DNA from: Zhouia spongiae
GTDB taxonomy: Bacteria > Bacteroidota > Bacteroidia > Flavobacteriales > Flavobacteriaceae
NCBI RefSeq assembly: GCF_022760175.1
Contig: NZ_CP094326.1
Coordinates: 2,468,804-2,532,803 of the forward strand
Reading direction: 5' to 3'
DNA: 64,000 nucleotides
Every line of letters starts with the position of its first letter. Within the stretch, counting starts at the first letter, position 1. This document shows, piece after piece, positions 42,325-50,335 of the stretch. The notes under the pieces were generated by a model. The model had not been told where the DNA came from and ran no database searches. It was given only the letters and a program-made list of their open reading frames with translations. Position numbers and translations under genes: made by a program.

Positions 42325-44526
42325 ATGGATACAGCTGAAATTGACTTACACGCGGCGCTGAAGCAGTATTTTGGATTTGGTCAGTTTAAGGGATTACAGG
42401 AAGGTGTTATAAAGAGCATCGTAAACAATAAGAATACTTTTGTTATTATGCCTACGGGAGGTGGGAAATCGTTGTGTTACCAGCTTCCGGCCTTAGTTAG
42501 TGAAGGCACGGCAATTGTGGTTTCCCCATTAATCGCATTAATGAAGAATCAGGTTGACGCCATTAGAGGTATCTCGGAAGATAGTGGCGTGGCTCATGTG
42601 TTAAATTCTTCATTGAATAAAACTGAAGTAAAAAAAGTAAAAAGTGATATTAAGAACGGTGTGACAAAATTGTTATATGTAGCACCGGAATCACTTACAA
42701 AAGAAGAGTATGTAGAATTTTTACGTTCTGTTGAACTTTCTTTTGTAGCTGTTGATGAAGCGCATTGTATTTCTGAATGGGGTCACGATTTTAGACCCGA
42801 ATACAGAAATCTCCGTACCATAATCAAACGTTTAGGAGATGATATTCCGATCATTGCCCTAACAGCAACTGCTACCCCTAAAGTGCAGGAAGATATTATT
42901 AAAAACCTGCAAATGGGAGATGCGAAAGTTTTTAAAGCGTCGTTTAACAGACCGAACCTGTATTATGAGGTGCGACCTAAAACGAAAAATGTCGATGCAG
43001 ATATTATCCGGTTTGTAAAACAGAATGCCGGAAAATCGGGTATTATCTATTGTCTAAGCCGTAAAAAGGTAGAAGAACTGGCACAAACATTACAGGTGAA
43101 TGGAATTAAGGCGGTTCCATATCATGCCGGGCTGGATGCAAAAACGCGGGCGAAACATCAGGATATGTTCTTAATGGAAGATATTGATGTGGTTGTTGCC
43201 ACGATTGCATTTGGAATGGGGATGAACAAGCCTGATGTTCGTTTTGTGATTCACCACGATATTCCGAAAAGTATTGAAAGCTATTATCAGGAAACCGGCA
43301 GGGCTGGCAGAGATGGAGGAGAAGGACATTGTCTGGCTTTCTATTCATATAAGGATATCGAGAAGCTCGAAAAATTTATGAGCGGCAAGCCTGTAGCAGA
43401 ACAGGAAATTGGTTTTGCCTTGCTACAGGATATCGTGGCTTATGCAGAAACTTCAATGTCCAGAAGGAAATACATACTTCATTATTTCGGGGAGGAGTTT
43501 GACGAAGTAAATGGCGATGGGGCAGATATGGATGACAATGTCCGTCATCCCAAAAAGAAACACGAAGCAAAAAACGAGGTTGTAACACTTCTTAAAACAG
43601 TAAAAGATACCAAACAGAAATTTAAGAGCAAAGAAATTGTTAATACCTTAATAGGAAAGGTGAATGCCCTTATAAAATCTCATAAGACGGATGAAAAGCC
43701 TTTTTTCGGCCTCGGAAAGGACCGTGATAATAAATACTGGATGGCGTTAATACGTCAGGTACTGGTATCAGGATTGCTGAAAAAAGAAATAGAGCAATAT
43801 GGAGTTTTGCAGTTAACCAGGGCCGGAAAAGAATTTATTGAAAAACCGAAGTCGTTTACGATGACGGAAGATCATGTATACGACGATGTTGAGGACGACT
43901 CTATTGTTACGGCATCAAAAGGTGGAGGTGTGGTAGCAGATGATAAATTGTTGGTAATGTTAAAGGACCTCCGCAAAAAAGAAGCCGTAAAGCACAATAT
44001 CCCGCCATTTGCTGTTTTTCAGGACCCGTCATTAGAAGATATGGCTTTAAAATATCCTATCAGTATCGAGGAATTTGGCAATATACACGGGGTAGGAGAA
44101 GGAAAGGCAAAAAAATATGCCAAGCCTTTTGCAGACCTGATTAAAAGGTATGTGGATGATAACGACATAACAAGACCGGACGATCTGGTTGTGAAGTCAA
44201 CCGGGGCCAATTCAACCCTTAAGCTGTATATCATTCAGAATATTGACAGAAAACTGGCTTTAGATGATATAGCTGATGCGAAAGGGCTTAGTATGGAAGA
44301 ACTCATTAAAGAAATGGAACAGATAGTTTATATGGGAACGAAGCTCAATATAGATTACTGGATTAATGAGATATTGGATGAAGACCAGCAAGAAGAAATA
44401 TACGAGTATTTCATCGATGCTGAAACAGATAAGATCTCTGATGCCATTGAAGAGTTTGACGGAGACTATGAAGATGACGAACTGAGATTATACCGGATAA
44501 AATTCATAAGCGAAGTCGCTAATTAA
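42325..44526 (+). CDS. recQ: ATP-dependent DNA helicase RecQ
   Basis: A 733-residue 3'-5' helicase: [15 protein letters not shown] (Walker A at 44-50), [18 protein letters not shown] (motif II/aromatic loop, DEAH 144-147), ALTATATP (III), and [20 protein letters not shown] (VI). The segment that normally holds the four zinc-binding cysteines of the RQC region (after [19 protein letters not shown]) contains none. A recognisable HRDC domain (about 550-612, [20 protein letters not shown]) and a helical acidic C-terminal extension (about 620-733) follow. Role in recombination and fork repair. Confidence 0.94.
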   Translation: MDTAEIDLHAALKQYFGFGQFKGLQEGVIKSIVNNKNTFVIMPTGGGKSLCYQLPALVSEGTAIVVSPLIALMKNQVDAIRGISEDSGVAHVLNSSLNKTEVKKVKSDIKNGVTKLLYVAPESLTKEEYVEFLRSVELSFVAVDEAHCISEWGHDFRPEYRNLRTIIKRLGDDIPIIALTATATPKVQEDIIKNLQMGDAKVFKASFNRPNLYYEVRPKTKNVDADIIRFVKQNAGKSGIIYCLSRKKVEELAQTLQVNGIKAVPYHAGLDAKTRAKHQDMFLMEDIDVVVATIAFGMGMNKPDVRFVIHHDIPKSIESYYQETGRAGRDGGEGHCLAFYSYKDIEKLEKFMSGKPVAEQEIGFALLQDIVAYAETSMSRRKYILHYFGEEFDEVNGDGADMDDNVRHPKKKHEAKNEVVTLLKTVKDTKQKFKSKEIVNTLIGKVNALIKSHKTDEKPFFGLGKDRDNKYWMALIRQVLVSGLLKKEIEQYGVLQLTRAGKEFIEKPKSFTMTEDHVYDDVEDDSIVTASKGGGVVADDKLLVMLKDLRKKEAVKHNIPPFAVFQDPSLEDMALKYPISIEEFGNIHGVGEGKAKKYAKPFADLIKRYVDDNDITRPDDLVVKSTGANSTLKLYIIQNIDRKLALDDIADAKGLSMEELIKEMEQIVYMGTKLNIDYWINEILDEDQQEEIYEYFIDAETDKISDAIEEFDGDYEDDELRLYRIKFISEVAN

Positions 44527-44666
44527 AAGAAGACCGTCTAAAAGGTGTCAAAATGTTATTCTGAATTTATTTCTGAATAACATCATGTTGGTTCACAGAT
44601 TATGGTGAAAACCTGAAACGAATTCGGGTTGGCGGAAACAGACCTTTTAGACGGCCTCTTTTTAGA
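44524..44666. repeat. Long hairpin intergenic element, family 2, copy 1
   Basis: Arms with AGACCGTCTAAAAGGTGTC (44530-44549) and AGACCTTTTAGACGGCCTC (about 44640-44658) fold into one long stem between recQ and the convergent acetyltransferase gene. An internal CCTGAAACGAATTCGGG (44612-44628) and TTCTGAAT half-sites match copy 2 on the opposite strand. It can act as a terminator for both genes. Confidence 0.75.
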
Positions 44667-45162
44667 TGTTACAAATTTCAAAAACCATATCCCAGCAATT
44701 ATCTTTGTTATTCCAGTATGTACTTTTATAATTAAAGAGCTTTTCCAGAATTTTCACAGAACCGACATTCCTTTTGTCGACGTATGCTTTAAGTTGTTTT
44801 AACTGTAAATGACCAAAAGCATATTCAATTAACCCCTGGGTTATTTCCGTTCCGTATCCAACACCCCAAAAGTCTTCTATAAATCGATAACCTATTTCCC
44901 ATTCTTTTTTATCATTAAAAATAATGGCACAGGTACCGATAAAGATATTGTTCTCATTTTCTATGGCCCAAACCCAAAAGTTATTATTGGTTTTACTGTA
45001 CTTAGTTATCAAGTCCTTTAGGTCAGTAGTACATTCAGCGAGGTGTTGAGGCATAGATCCTGTATATTTCATCACCTTTTGACTGTTTTGTAGCCTGTAA
45101 AAAGAAGGAAGATCTTCTTTTTTTAATAAGCGGATAGTTAATCTTTTCGTTTTAAAAATCAT
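44662..45162 (-). CDS. GNAT family N-acetyltransferase (RimJ/RimL-like)
   Basis: A 166-residue cytoplasmic acetyltransferase. TKRLTIRLLKKEDLPSFYRL is the RimJ/RimL-type start, NIFIGTCAIIFNDKKEWEIG and VGYGTEITQGLIEYAFGHL (motif A, acetyl-CoA binding, with the V-G-Y-G-T-E pattern) follow, then YVDKRNVGSVKILEKL. Substrate could be a protein N-terminus, an aminoglycoside-like molecule or a small amine; not resolvable. Monocistronic, 3' end inside the family 2 hairpin. Confidence 0.88.
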   Translation of the reverse strand: MIFKTKRLTIRLLKKEDLPSFYRLQNSQKVMKYTGSMPQHLAECTTDLKDLITKYSKTNNNFWVWAIENENNIFIGTCAIIFNDKKEWEIGYRFIEDFWGVGYGTEITQGLIEYAFGHLQLKQLKAYVDKRNVGSVKILEKLFNYKSTYWNNKDNCWDMVFEICNI

Positions 45163-45283
45163 TAAATTGTCTGCTATGTAAATAGATCATACGATTCATC
45201 ACTTAAAAATAACAATTCAGTTATTCATTTTTTTATAAAATGCAATTTAGACAGATATTTGAATATCAAAAAAACAAAATATC

Positions 45284-45709
45284 ATGATCCGCTTTGTACT
45301 CTTATTAGTATTGTTCCTTATAAGCAAGCTTCCGTTAAAGGCTCAAGAAACAGAAAAAGTAAACATAGTCGTAAAGATTACAAATTTTAAGAACGACGAA
45401 GGAAAAGCCATGGTAGCCCTTTACAATACAGAGGAGGCGTTTTTAAAGGTACCTTTCAGGGGAATGACAGGTAAAATTGATAAAGACACATCAACGGTAA
45501 CTTTTAAGAACGTAGAAGCCGGCGTATATGCAATAGGGGTTTTTCATGATGAAGACGACGATAATAAACTTGATATGTTTATGGGGATGATCCCGAAAGA
45601 ACCTGTAGCCTGTTCGAATAATGCACCTGCCAAGTTCGGCCCCCCTAAATGGAAGGACGCAAAATTTGTTGTAGCTACTAAAGATATTTATCAGCAAATA
45701 AGCTTTTAA
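45284..45709 (+). CDS. DUF2141 domain-containing secreted protein
   Basis: A 141-residue exported protein: signal peptide (MIRFVLLLVLFLISKLPLKA, cleavage near residue 20) and a DUF2141 domain (VNIVVKITNFKNDEGKAMVA, AGVYAIGVFHDEDDDNKLDM). The acidic DEDDDN loop could bind a cation. Function unknown; widespread in Bacteroidota. It sits 13 bp before the LytS-type kinase gene, so it may be the first gene of the signalling operon. Confidence 0.88.
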   Translation: MIRFVLLLVLFLISKLPLKAQETEKVNIVVKITNFKNDEGKAMVALYNTEEAFLKVPFRGMTGKIDKDTSTVTFKNVEAGVYAIGVFHDEDDDNKLDMFMGMIPKEPVACSNNAPAKFGPPKWKDAKFVVATKDIYQQISF

Positions 45710-45722
45710 TCCAGGAAATCAA

Positions 45723-47051
45723 ATGAAACTCATAAGAAATATAATCAGGGCTTTTGGTCTCGGAATTGTATTATTCATCATCCTGAAAGGAGTTCAGATA
45801 CTTATGTATGATAACTTTCAGTTCGACGAAACATTATTAACGGATTTCTTGTTTAATCAGCTTTATGCAGTCGTGTTATACTTGACCAATGCTTATTTTT
45901 TTATATTCCTTCGCCGGTATTATCCGAATAATAATTATACGGTAAACAGGATACTTGTTGGAGGAACCGGTTCTGTCGTGATAACCATCATAGCAATTTT
46001 CCTGTTGCGTGTTTTTACGGAAATAGGCATTAATGCCGAATCATGGAATGAATTTATAAGGGGAGAAGAAGTCGGGTTTTATGTTGTGGCTTTTTTTATA
46101 ACGATAACGGTAACGGTCTTTTTCCATGCCTTTTATTTTTATAAAGCCCTTCAGGAAAAAAGAGTAAAACAACAAAAGGTTATTGCAGGCACGGCAACTG
46201 CTCAGTTTGATGCATTAAAGAATCAGCTGGATCCGCATTTTCTGTTTAACAGCTTAAATGTTTTAACGAGTTTAATTGATGAAAACCCTAAAGCAGCACA
46301 GCAGTTTACCACGGCTTTATCTAAAATCTACAGGTACGTCCTCGAACAAAAAAATAAAGACCTGGTATCAGTTGAGGAAGAGCTGGCATTTGCAAAGACA
46401 TATATAAGTTTGTTGAGAATGCGATTCGAGGATAGTATATTTTTTGAAATCCCTGATCATTTGTCAAATCCGGAAGCTAAACTGGTTCCCTTGTCGTTAC
46501 AACTTTTGCTGGAGAATACGGTAAAACATAATGTTGTCAGTTCTTCAAATCCGCTTAAAATTAAAATATACGAAAAAAATAACAGCCTTGTTATTGAAAA
46601 TAATCTCCAGCCTAAAGAAACACTGGGGAAAAAAGGCAGTGGGGTGGGATTAAGAAATATTCAACAACGATACAGTATATTATCCTCACGGGAGGTTATT
46701 ATAGAGAAAAATCAGGAAGCATTTATTGTAAAGCTTCCATTATTAACCAAAATAATCAATATTATGAAATCTGAAAATATGAGTGATAGCTATTTAAGAG
46801 CCAGAAAAAAAGTAGATGAGTTAAAAGAATTCTATTCGAGTTTGGCTTCCTACGTAATTGTAATTCCATTTCTGGCATTTATAAATTACAAGGTTTATTG
46901 GAATTTCCAATGGTTTTGGTTTCCAGCAATAGGCTGGGGAATAGGGCTTGCTTTTCAGGCATTTAAAATATACGGTCCCGGGTTTTCCTGGGAAGAAAGA
47001 AAAATTCGGCAGTATATGGAAGAGGAAAAATCTAAATCTAAATGGCGTTAA
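45723..47051 (+). CDS. LytS-type sensor histidine kinase fused to a C-terminal 2TM domain
   Basis: A 442-residue membrane protein: four N-terminal helices (about 12-30, 45-63, 78-98, 117-137), a His_kinase domain (PF06580) with KNQLDPHFLFNSLN (phospho-acceptor H172) and SLQLLLENTVKHN plus GSGVGLRNIQQRY (N and G2 boxes), then from about residue 345 a 2TM domain (SDSYLRARKKVDELKEFYSS, FNWFWFPAIGWGIGL-like stretch). No extracellular sensing domain is visible, so the membrane part itself is the likely sensor. It should phosphorylate the LytTR regulator encoded 660 bp downstream; two separate 2TM genes lie between them. Confidence 0.9.
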   Translation: MKLIRNIIRAFGLGIVLFIILKGVQILMYDNFQFDETLLTDFLFNQLYAVVLYLTNAYFFIFLRRYYPNNNYTVNRILVGGTGSVVITIIAIFLLRVFTEIGINAESWNEFIRGEEVGFYVVAFFITITVTVFFHAFYFYKALQEKRVKQQKVIAGTATAQFDALKNQLDPHFLFNSLNVLTSLIDENPKAAQQFTTALSKIYRYVLEQKNKDLVSVEEELAFAKTYISLLRMRFEDSIFFEIPDHLSNPEAKLVPLSLQLLLENTVKHNVVSSSNPLKIKIYEKNNSLVIENNLQPKETLGKKGSGVGLRNIQQRYSILSSREVIIEKNQEAFIVKLPLLTKIINIMKSENMSDSYLRARKKVDELKEFYSSLASYVIVIPFLAFINYKVYWNFQWFWFPAIGWGIGLAFQAFKIYGPGFSWEERKIRQYMEEEKSKSKWR

Positions 47052-47063
47052 AAAATAAATATT

Positions 47064-47384
47064 ATGAATTCATTCGATCAAGAAGATGCATATTTAAGAG
47101 CAAAGAAAAAGGTAGAGAACCTGAAAGGGTTTTATTGGAACCTGATAACATACCTGATCGTCATACCGGTACTGGCCTATGTGAACTATATGACAACCTG
47201 GGATGAAATCAAATGGTTTTGGTTTCCGGCATTTGGTTGGGGTCTGGGGATTGCTTTTCATGCTTTTTCAGTATTCGGCGCCCATAAGGTGTTCGGTAGG
47301 GATTGGGAAGAGCAAAAGATAAAACAGTTTATGGAAAAAGAAAAAAGAAGTACTGGTATTAATTATGGACAGGACAATGATTAA
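47064..47384 (+). CDS. 2TM domain-containing protein, first stand-alone copy
   Basis: A 106-residue membrane protein consisting of one 2TM domain: a charged amphipathic start (YLRAKKKVENLKGFYWNL), two helices (about 26-44 and 53-75) around TWDEIKWFWFPAFGWGLGI, and a basic/acidic tail (GRDWEEQKIKQFMEKEKR). It is clearly paralogous to the C-terminus of the kinase just upstream (12-bp gap). Function of this domain is unknown; the fusion suggests it modulates kinase signalling. Confidence 0.88.
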   Translation: MNSFDQEDAYLRAKKKVENLKGFYWNLITYLIVIPVLAYVNYMTTWDEIKWFWFPAFGWGLGIAFHAFSVFGAHKVFGRDWEEQKIKQFMEKEKRSTGINYGQDND

Positions 47385-47394
47385 AACGACCAAG

Positions 47395-47712
47395 ATGGAA
47401 AACTACAAAGAACAGGAGCTCTATCACAGAGCCAAAAAAAGATTGGATAAAATTAAAGGTTTTTATGGTCATTTAGCGAGTTATGTGATTGTAAATATTT
47501 TTCTTATTATTTTGATAGGCTTTTACAGCGGAGATGGTTTCTGGAGTTTTGAAACATTTGCAACGGCTTTCTTTTGGGGGATAGGATTGGCATTTCATGC
47601 CGTAGCTGTGTTTGGAATTGATGCTCTTTTCGGAAAAGACTGGGAGCAGCGAAAATTACAGGAGTTCATAAATCAGGAAAAAAACGAAATCAATAAAAGC
47701 AGATCATATTAA
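47395..47712 (+). CDS. 2TM domain-containing protein, second stand-alone copy
   Basis: About 105 residues, again one 2TM domain: YHRAKKRLDKIKGFYGHLAS, two helices, and FFWGIGLAFHAVAVFGIDAL followed by GKDWEQRKLQEFINQEKN. It is a diverged paralogue of the neighbour. Possible starts lie at 47365, 47377 and 47395; MENYKEQELYHRAKK at 47395 lines up best with the first copy and does not overlap the preceding gene. Its last base is the first base of the response-regulator ATG. Confidence 0.85.
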   Translation: MENYKEQELYHRAKKRLDKIKGFYGHLASYVIVNIFLIILIGFYSGDGFWSFETFATAFFWGIGLAFHAVAVFGIDALFGKDWEQRKLQEFINQEKNEINKSRSY

Positions 47713-48467
47713 TGGAGGTAATTGTTATAGAAGACGAAGCACCTGCTGCCAGACGGCTCAGAAGGATTTTACAAGCATTAAATGTTAAGGTTAGTTGTGT
47801 TTTACATTCGGTAGAAGAATCGCTTAACTGGTTTGAGAATAACAAGCATCCGGATCTTATTTTTTTAGATATTCAATTGTCCGATGGCCTGTCTTTTGAA
47901 ATCTTTGAAAATATAGAAGTAAAAAGTGCCGTCATTTTTACTACTGCGTATGATGAATATGCGCTACAGGCTTTTAAGCTGAACAGTATAGACTACCTGC
48001 TTAAACCAATCGATGAAGAGGAATTAGCAAAAGCGGTAGAAAAATACAAATGTTTTAAGCCTAACCCTATAGCCGAACACATAGATTTCAACGATATAAA
48101 AAAACTGTTGGTTAACCCGTTGGAAAGAATATATAAAAAGCGTTTTTCAGTAAAGGTTGGTACTCACATTAAATTGATTCTTGTCGATGATATCGAATGT
48201 TTTTATAGTCATGATAAAGCAACGTTTATACATGCCAAGAACGGACGGGACTACCTTATTGATTTTTCGTTAGAAGCCTTGGCCGATGGGCTCGCCCCTG
48301 AAAATTTTTTCCGCGTAAGCAGAAAGTTTTTTATTAATGTCGATGCGATCAAAGATATTTTGGATTATTCAAACAATAGGTTAGAGATTAAGCTTCATGA
48401 TTTTAACGAACATCAGATCATAGTAAGTCGTGACAGGGTAAAGGACTTTAAGAACTGGATATCTTAA
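47712..48467 (+). CDS. LytTR-family response regulator
   Basis: A 251-residue regulator: N-terminal receiver domain with VIVIEDEAPAARRLRRIL and phospho-acceptor D53 (DLIFLDIQLSDG), the T/K switch residues in FTTAYDEYALQAFK and DYLLKPID, and a C-terminal LytTR DNA-binding domain (about 140-251, FSVKVGTHIKLILVDDIECF, NFFRVSRKFFINVDAI). It pairs with the kinase at 45.7 kb. Translational coupling by a 1-base overlap with the second 2TM gene. Its 3' end overlaps the convergent Fe-S protein gene by 4 bases. Confidence 0.95.
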   Translation: MEVIVIEDEAPAARRLRRILQALNVKVSCVLHSVEESLNWFENNKHPDLIFLDIQLSDGLSFEIFENIEVKSAVIFTTAYDEYALQAFKLNSIDYLLKPIDEEELAKAVEKYKCFKPNPIAEHIDFNDIKKLLVNPLERIYKKRFSVKVGTHIKLILVDDIECFYSHDKATFIHAKNGRDYLIDFSLEALADGLAPENFFRVSRKFFINVDAIKDILDYSNNRLEIKLHDFNEHQIIVSRDRVKDFKNWIS

Positions 48468-48886
48468 TCCTTGAAATTAACCTTCAGGTGCGACCCGTCG
48501 CAGTATGGTTTATTGTTGGAAGCTCCGCATCTGCAAAATGCTGTGGTTTTATTTTTTACTTCAATATTCCCTTCTTTATCCTGAACCTTCAGGGTTCCGT
48601 ATATTAATAATGGACCATTTGGCAATACTTCAACCCGGGTGTCTAAACTCTTAGATTCTTTATTGTTTTGATCGTTCATGTAATAGCTGAGAGCCCCCGA
48701 TGGGCATTTGGCTATTTGATCTTTTAATTGCTGTGTATCCGTGTTTTTGATTCGGATCCAGGGTTTGTCTTTAGGATTGTATACCTCTGGAAGTAATTTA
48801 ACACAAATCCCGGAATGAATACATTTCCCGGGTTTCCAAACGATGGTCAGTTCATCATTACTATATTCTTTTATTATTTCGTCCAT
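48464..48886 (-). CDS. Fused divergent 4Fe-4S / CDGSH iron-sulfur protein
   Basis: A 140-residue protein with two iron-sulfur modules. The N-terminal half (about 10-70) is the divergent mono-cluster ferredoxin type (PF06902): KCIHSGICVKLLPEVY (C22, C28) and AKCPSGALSYY (C61). The C-terminal half is a CDGSH domain with C118-x-C120-x8-C129-x3-H133 (FCRCGASNNKPYCDGSH), a 2Fe-2S site. Both are typically redox or cluster-transfer modules; here a single polypeptide could pass electrons between them. Cytoplasmic, no signal. Convergent with the LytTR gene (4-base overlap). Confidence 0.92.
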   Translation of the reverse strand: MDEIIKEYSNDELTIVWKPGKCIHSGICVKLLPEVYNPKDKPWIRIKNTDTQQLKDQIAKCPSGALSYYMNDQNNKESKSLDTRVEVLPNGPLLIYGTLKVQDKEGNIEVKNKTTAFCRCGASNNKPYCDGSHLKVNFKD

Positions 48887-48919
48887 TGTTATTTATTTGA
48901 GTACAATAAGTTACGAAAA

Positions 48920-49960
48920 TTATTTATAAGCAATAGCAGCAGATGCCGGACCGGCAAGAGGAATAAAAGATGCATTTTTAAATCCCACATCTAGTATCCA
49001 CCCTTCAAAGTCATTAAAGGTATAGTCAAAACCTGTTTTGGTTTCCAGGAGCATGTTTAAGCTCATTAACAAACCAAAGGAGTTTTTCCGCCTATCATTG
49101 TCGATCAGGTTTTCGATCGCTACAAAAACACCTTCTTTTGGTAATGCTTCATATGCTTTTTTTATAAGCTTTTGCTTGTTCTCTTCATCCCAGTCATGTA
49201 ATATATTCCCCATGACAACAATATCGGCAGCAGGAATTGGGTCGTTAAAAAAGTTGCCGGAAGCTACAGATACCCGGTCCGTAAGGTTGAATTTGTCTAT
49301 GGTACTTTTAGCAATTGACTCGACTTCAGGTAAGTCGAAACTTGTACATTTCATATGCGGCTGATGCGTAGCTACCATTATTGAAAGTAAACCGCTTGAA
49401 CCGCCTGCATCTGTAAGAGTGTTATACCTCGTAAAATCAAAAGTATTGGTAAAAGCCATAAAATTGCCCATTTGGGCACCACTCATGGCATCTATAAATT
49501 CTTTTAGGCGGCTTTCGTCTTTATATAGGTCATCAAATAGGTTTTCAGATGGATTATTAAATTCAATTTGTGAATTTCCTGTAGAAAGGGCTTCTTGTAG
49601 ATTTCCCCAATTGCTGTAAAGCCTGTTGTTCATCATCTTTAAAATACCACCGATATAGGCTTTTTTATTCATATCTAAAAAAGCATCAGTGTCTTTAGTA
49701 TTAAAATAAAGAGCTGATGTTAAGTTGCCTTCTTTTTCTAATAGGTTTAAGGCTACCAAGGCATCCAAAAAATCATAGAGATGCCTGTCCGTACATTGAA
49801 AGTTGTATGTTTTTTTGATTTCAGCTGCAGACATCGACCTGTGTACCGCCAAATGAGTGAATAAATCTAAATTTACGGCAGTAAGCAATGTTTTGGAAGC
49901 CCAAAATCCTGTGCCTATTTGCATTATATGACCTGGTTCTGGTTGTGAGTGATCTTTCAT
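48920..49960 (-). CDS. O-methyltransferase family protein
   Basis: A 346-residue SAM-dependent methyltransferase with an N-terminal winged-helix dimerisation domain (about 10-90, FWASKTLLTAVNLDLFTHL, HRSMSAAEIKKTYNF) and the catalytic domain typical of PF00891: LTDAGGSSGLLSIMVATHQP (motif I), TSFDLPEVESIAKS, DIVVMGNILHDWDEE (motif with the catalytic-type His) and GVFVAIENLID. Substrate unknown; family includes enzymes acting on carotenoids, antibiotics and hydroxyindoles. Length normal. A nested palindrome (50006-50041) lies upstream of its start. Confidence 0.88.
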   Translation of the reverse strand: MKDHSQPEPGHIMQIGTGFWASKTLLTAVNLDLFTHLAVHRSMSAAEIKKTYNFQCTDRHLYDFLDALVALNLLEKEGNLTSALYFNTKDTDAFLDMNKKAYIGGILKMMNNRLYSNWGNLQEALSTGNSQIEFNNPSENLFDDLYKDESRLKEFIDAMSGAQMGNFMAFTNTFDFTRYNTLTDAGGSSGLLSIMVATHQPHMKCTSFDLPEVESIAKSTIDKFNLTDRVSVASGNFFNDPIPAADIVVMGNILHDWDEENKQKLIKKAYEALPKEGVFVAIENLIDNDRRKNSFGLLMSLNMLLETKTGFDYTFNDFEGWILDVGFKNASFIPLAGPASAAIAYK

Positions 49961-50005
49961 AATATGTATAGTTTATGGATTGAAAAAATACGCAGTTATA
50001 CCATG

Positions 50006-50041
50006 ATCGATTATAATTAGGGTAATTACCCGGCAATCGAT
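50006..50041. promoter_or_regulatory. Nested palindrome upstream of the O-methyltransferase gene
   Basis: A perfect 12-base palindrome GGGTAATTACCC (50020-50031) sits inside a wider inverted repeat ATCGATT (50006-50012) / AATCGAT (50035-50041), 46-81 bases upstream of the start at 49960. It could be an operator, but its right half also serves as the head of repeat copy C, so a regulatory role is uncertain. Confidence 0.35.
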
Positions 50042-50120
50042 ATTTAATCTCGTTAACTATCTATAGTTCCGAGACTTTCCCCTGTGAAATACTTCTGAAT
50101 GATTTCAAAGGACCGGCCTC
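50026..50120 (+). repeat. Degenerate stem-loop element family 1, copy C
   Basis: A head ACCCGGCAATCGATATTTAAT resembling the heads at 57921 and 60011, then CCCTGTGAAATACTTCTGAA / TGATTTCAAAGGA as a diverged palindromic core (50079-50112). The 375-bp gap between the LETM1-related gene and the methyltransferase gene (49961-50335) holds this, the nested palindrome and a small hairpin at 50272-50295; I see no gene in it. Confidence 0.5.
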
Positions 50121-50335
50121 AAAACCAAAGTGTTTTTTATATGAATGCCTTGTGGGTTTACCACGGGGTTCTACTAAGGTAAGCTATTTTTAGTTGATCC
50201 TGATATTGAGATAAAAAATATAGCAGGGGTGTCAAAAGAAACTTTGGCGATCCTTTGCTTGATTTTTTCTTACACAGATTATACCAAATCTGTGTGATAA
50301 GAATCTACTGTGTTTTTTAAGGGAGTGTAAATCGA

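Noticed and set aside
50272-50295. Hairpin ACACAGATT/AATCTGTGT taken at first as a terminator of the LETM1-related gene
   Set aside because: On the minus strand the stem is followed by A-rich, not T-rich, sequence, so it is not a classical intrinsic terminator; kept only as a small inverted repeat.
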